From Moringa oleifera (taxonomy: Eukaryota; Streptophyta; Magnoliopsida; Brassicales; Moringaceae), in NCBI GenBank assembly GCA_021397835.1, contig JAJFZO010000344.1, forward strand, positions 4,092,001-4,156,000: a stretch of DNA of 64,000 bases, written 5' to 3'. Shown here in pieces: positions 62,742-64,000 of the stretch. Every line of letters starts with the position of its first letter. Positions within the stretch are counted from its first letter, which is position 1. The position numbers and the translations under genes were made by a program. Below the pieces are notes generated by a model. The model was not told the origin of the DNA. It made no database searches and saw nothing but the letters and a program-made list of their open reading frames with translations.

Positions 62742-63435
62742 CTATCCACATGCATTTTTTCTCGATTGAATTTATTAAAAAAAAAAGGAGAAAGAAGGTA
62801 TTATTTGAGAAGTAGAGTTAAAAGATGACCCATTAGCAGTATAACTCAAATTGCAAAGTGCATCATCGGTATGTTCAAAGATGTATATTTCAATAAATAT
62901 TAAGTACAAAAAAAAAAAAACAAAGTAACTAGAAGCCTTAATTTTCACCGTAGTTAATGCTCTAGCCAAAATAATTAGAATAAAAACATAGAAATCAAAC
63001 AATTAAGGTCTCAAAAACACAATATCTCTGTTACAAATTGTAATAATATCACTTTGAGAAGAACTATCAAACGCTAATAAGATCTAATTCCGAACCGTCT
63101 CTCATACTAAGGAAACTACCCATGAAAGAAATGAATCAAAATTAAATAATCAGTTCAGAATTATCATAAGTACAATGAAGATCATAAGATAGCCAACAAG
63201 AGTCCAAAGTCACTATCGAAATTTTTGTTAGAAATACCCAATTTCCCTGTACATGTATATTTTTGTCTTCTCTATCAACTAATTAAAGAAAAAAAAATTA
63301 TGGCTTCATTCATAAGAAATTAAGGTGACACTGCACTCACTAAAAATTAATCTACATCCTCACTATCCTTTAAAGAGAGGTTTATTCATAAGGTGAAACA
63401 TATAGTAAGAAACTCAAGCACACCTACAATTGGAT
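62742..63435. other. AT-rich DNA between two Copia elements
   Basis: I searched the minus strand for an LOH first exon (the hydrophobic FFPSVRFFLDR-type segment) and saw none. If the LOH gene is intact, this is part of its first intron. Confidence 0.5.
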
Positions 63436-64000
63436 TGTTAAGTATATGTGGAGACAATTTACATAGAAGGGTATTTTGGAGTTCTGATATTTGTATTGTT
63501 AACCTTAGATTTTATTATATAAAAGGTAGATTTCTATATAGAAAGTCTTAGGCTTTATCATGTAAAAAAGGGTTACAAAGGTATTTAGGGAGAAAACAAA
63601 CTGCCTCTCTTATAACTTATTTATACAGTTTTATGCAGTAACTGCAAAGTAGATGTAACTTTCAATTAAGGGTAAATCACTATAAATTGTGTGTTCTTGT
63701 AATTGTCTGATCTTTTCTTACATTAATTATTATTGCTTTTAAGTTTTAGAGATTTGGTGTTTAATCTATTAACTAGAGATTTAGTAATTCAATTTTCAAT
63801 AACTAATATTAGAATTCTATATTTTGAGATTGAAAGTAATAGATAGCAAAAAAAATTCATTACATAGGATCATCAAGTTTGATTATACAATAGAGAATGC
63901 ACGTCAAAGATTATATAGCACTTTTATGTTAAAAGCTTGAAAGGATTTCGAAAAACGAATAGAGTTTCCTTGATGGATAGGTGTTGGGGAGTTAAAGAAT
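63436..64000 (+). mobile_element. 5' end of another Copia element (cut by window end)
   Basis: An LTR of 366 bp at 63436-63801 starts TGTTAAGTATATGTGGAGAC and contains GCAAAGTAGATGTAAC, then GTGTTCTTGTAATTGT. It is clearly related to the LTR at 16665-17248 but lacks that LTR's repeated ATCTGAAA units. It is followed by ACTAATATTAGAA, matching the primer-site region of the relative, and a decayed gag start (GGATCATCAAGTTTGATTA). Old copy; its right part is outside the window. Confidence 0.8.

Overview
The window is nuclear DNA of a flowering plant, almost certainly a eudicot. The genes are intron-rich with GT-AG boundaries and AT-rich introns. The proteins are plant-type: a tail-anchored uridine-kinase/CYTH protein, an agmatine deiminase, a CCT-domain protein and a LAG1-type ceramide synthase. 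Plant Copia, L1-type LINE and Mutator-like elements fill much of the rest. I could not assign a species. No bacterial or CRISPR-like feature is present.

Six host genes are supported by exon-by-exon reconstruction with intact reading frames across all junctions: (1) an NHP2/L7Ae H/ACA snoRNP protein (+, 4345-6974, 158 aa); (2) a TTM1/TTM2-type triphosphate tunnel metalloenzyme (-, 26895-8710, 11 coding exons, 660 aa), whose sixth intron is 11.5 kb; (3) agmatine deiminase (+, 38445-44164, 379 aa); (4) an STK16/PK3-type kinase (+, 45228-49560, 345 aa); (5) a CONSTANS-like CCT protein with a decayed B-box (+, 50679-52094, 346 aa); (6) a LAG1/LOH ceramide synthase missing its first exon (-, 57716-55886). 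From memory, NHP2, agmatine deiminase and the PK3 kinase are also neighbours on Arabidopsis chromosome 5 (At5g08180, At5g08170, At5g08160), so the window appears to hold a conserved block into which the TTM gene and many transposons have come.

Layout: 0.8-4.0 kb, a dead Mutator-like element with long inverted ends and a perfect 9-bp target duplication. 4.1-7 kb, NHP2 with site II and telo-box promoter motifs. 8.7-26.9 kb, TTM, whose giant intron holds a caulimovirid reverse-transcriptase relic, an L1 LINE, a Copia element inserted inside that LINE (5-bp duplication) and a tRNA-Thr-like relic. 28.7-31 kb, an old LINE. 32.7-34.5 kb, an internally deleted Copia. 35.4-35.8 kb, a short element with the same ends as the 0.8-kb Mutator-like element. 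36.7-37.6 kb, an AT-rich inverted-repeat element with a hairpin. 38.4-52.1 kb, the three-gene same-strand run. 55.9-57.7 kb, the LOH gene. 57.8-62.7 kb, a full-length but dead Copia (5-bp duplication) next to an LOH splice acceptor. 63.4 kb to the end, the start of another Copia related to the one in the TTM intron.

The genes are unrelated housekeeping or regulatory genes and do not form a pathway: snoRNP biogenesis, mitochondrial-surface phosphohydrolase, polyamine synthesis, membrane-trafficking-type kinase, transcription regulator, sphingolipid synthesis. I found no clearly new biological system. The most informative signals are the mobile-element nest in a host intron, the Mutator element/short-derivative pair, and the CCT protein with lost zinc ligands.
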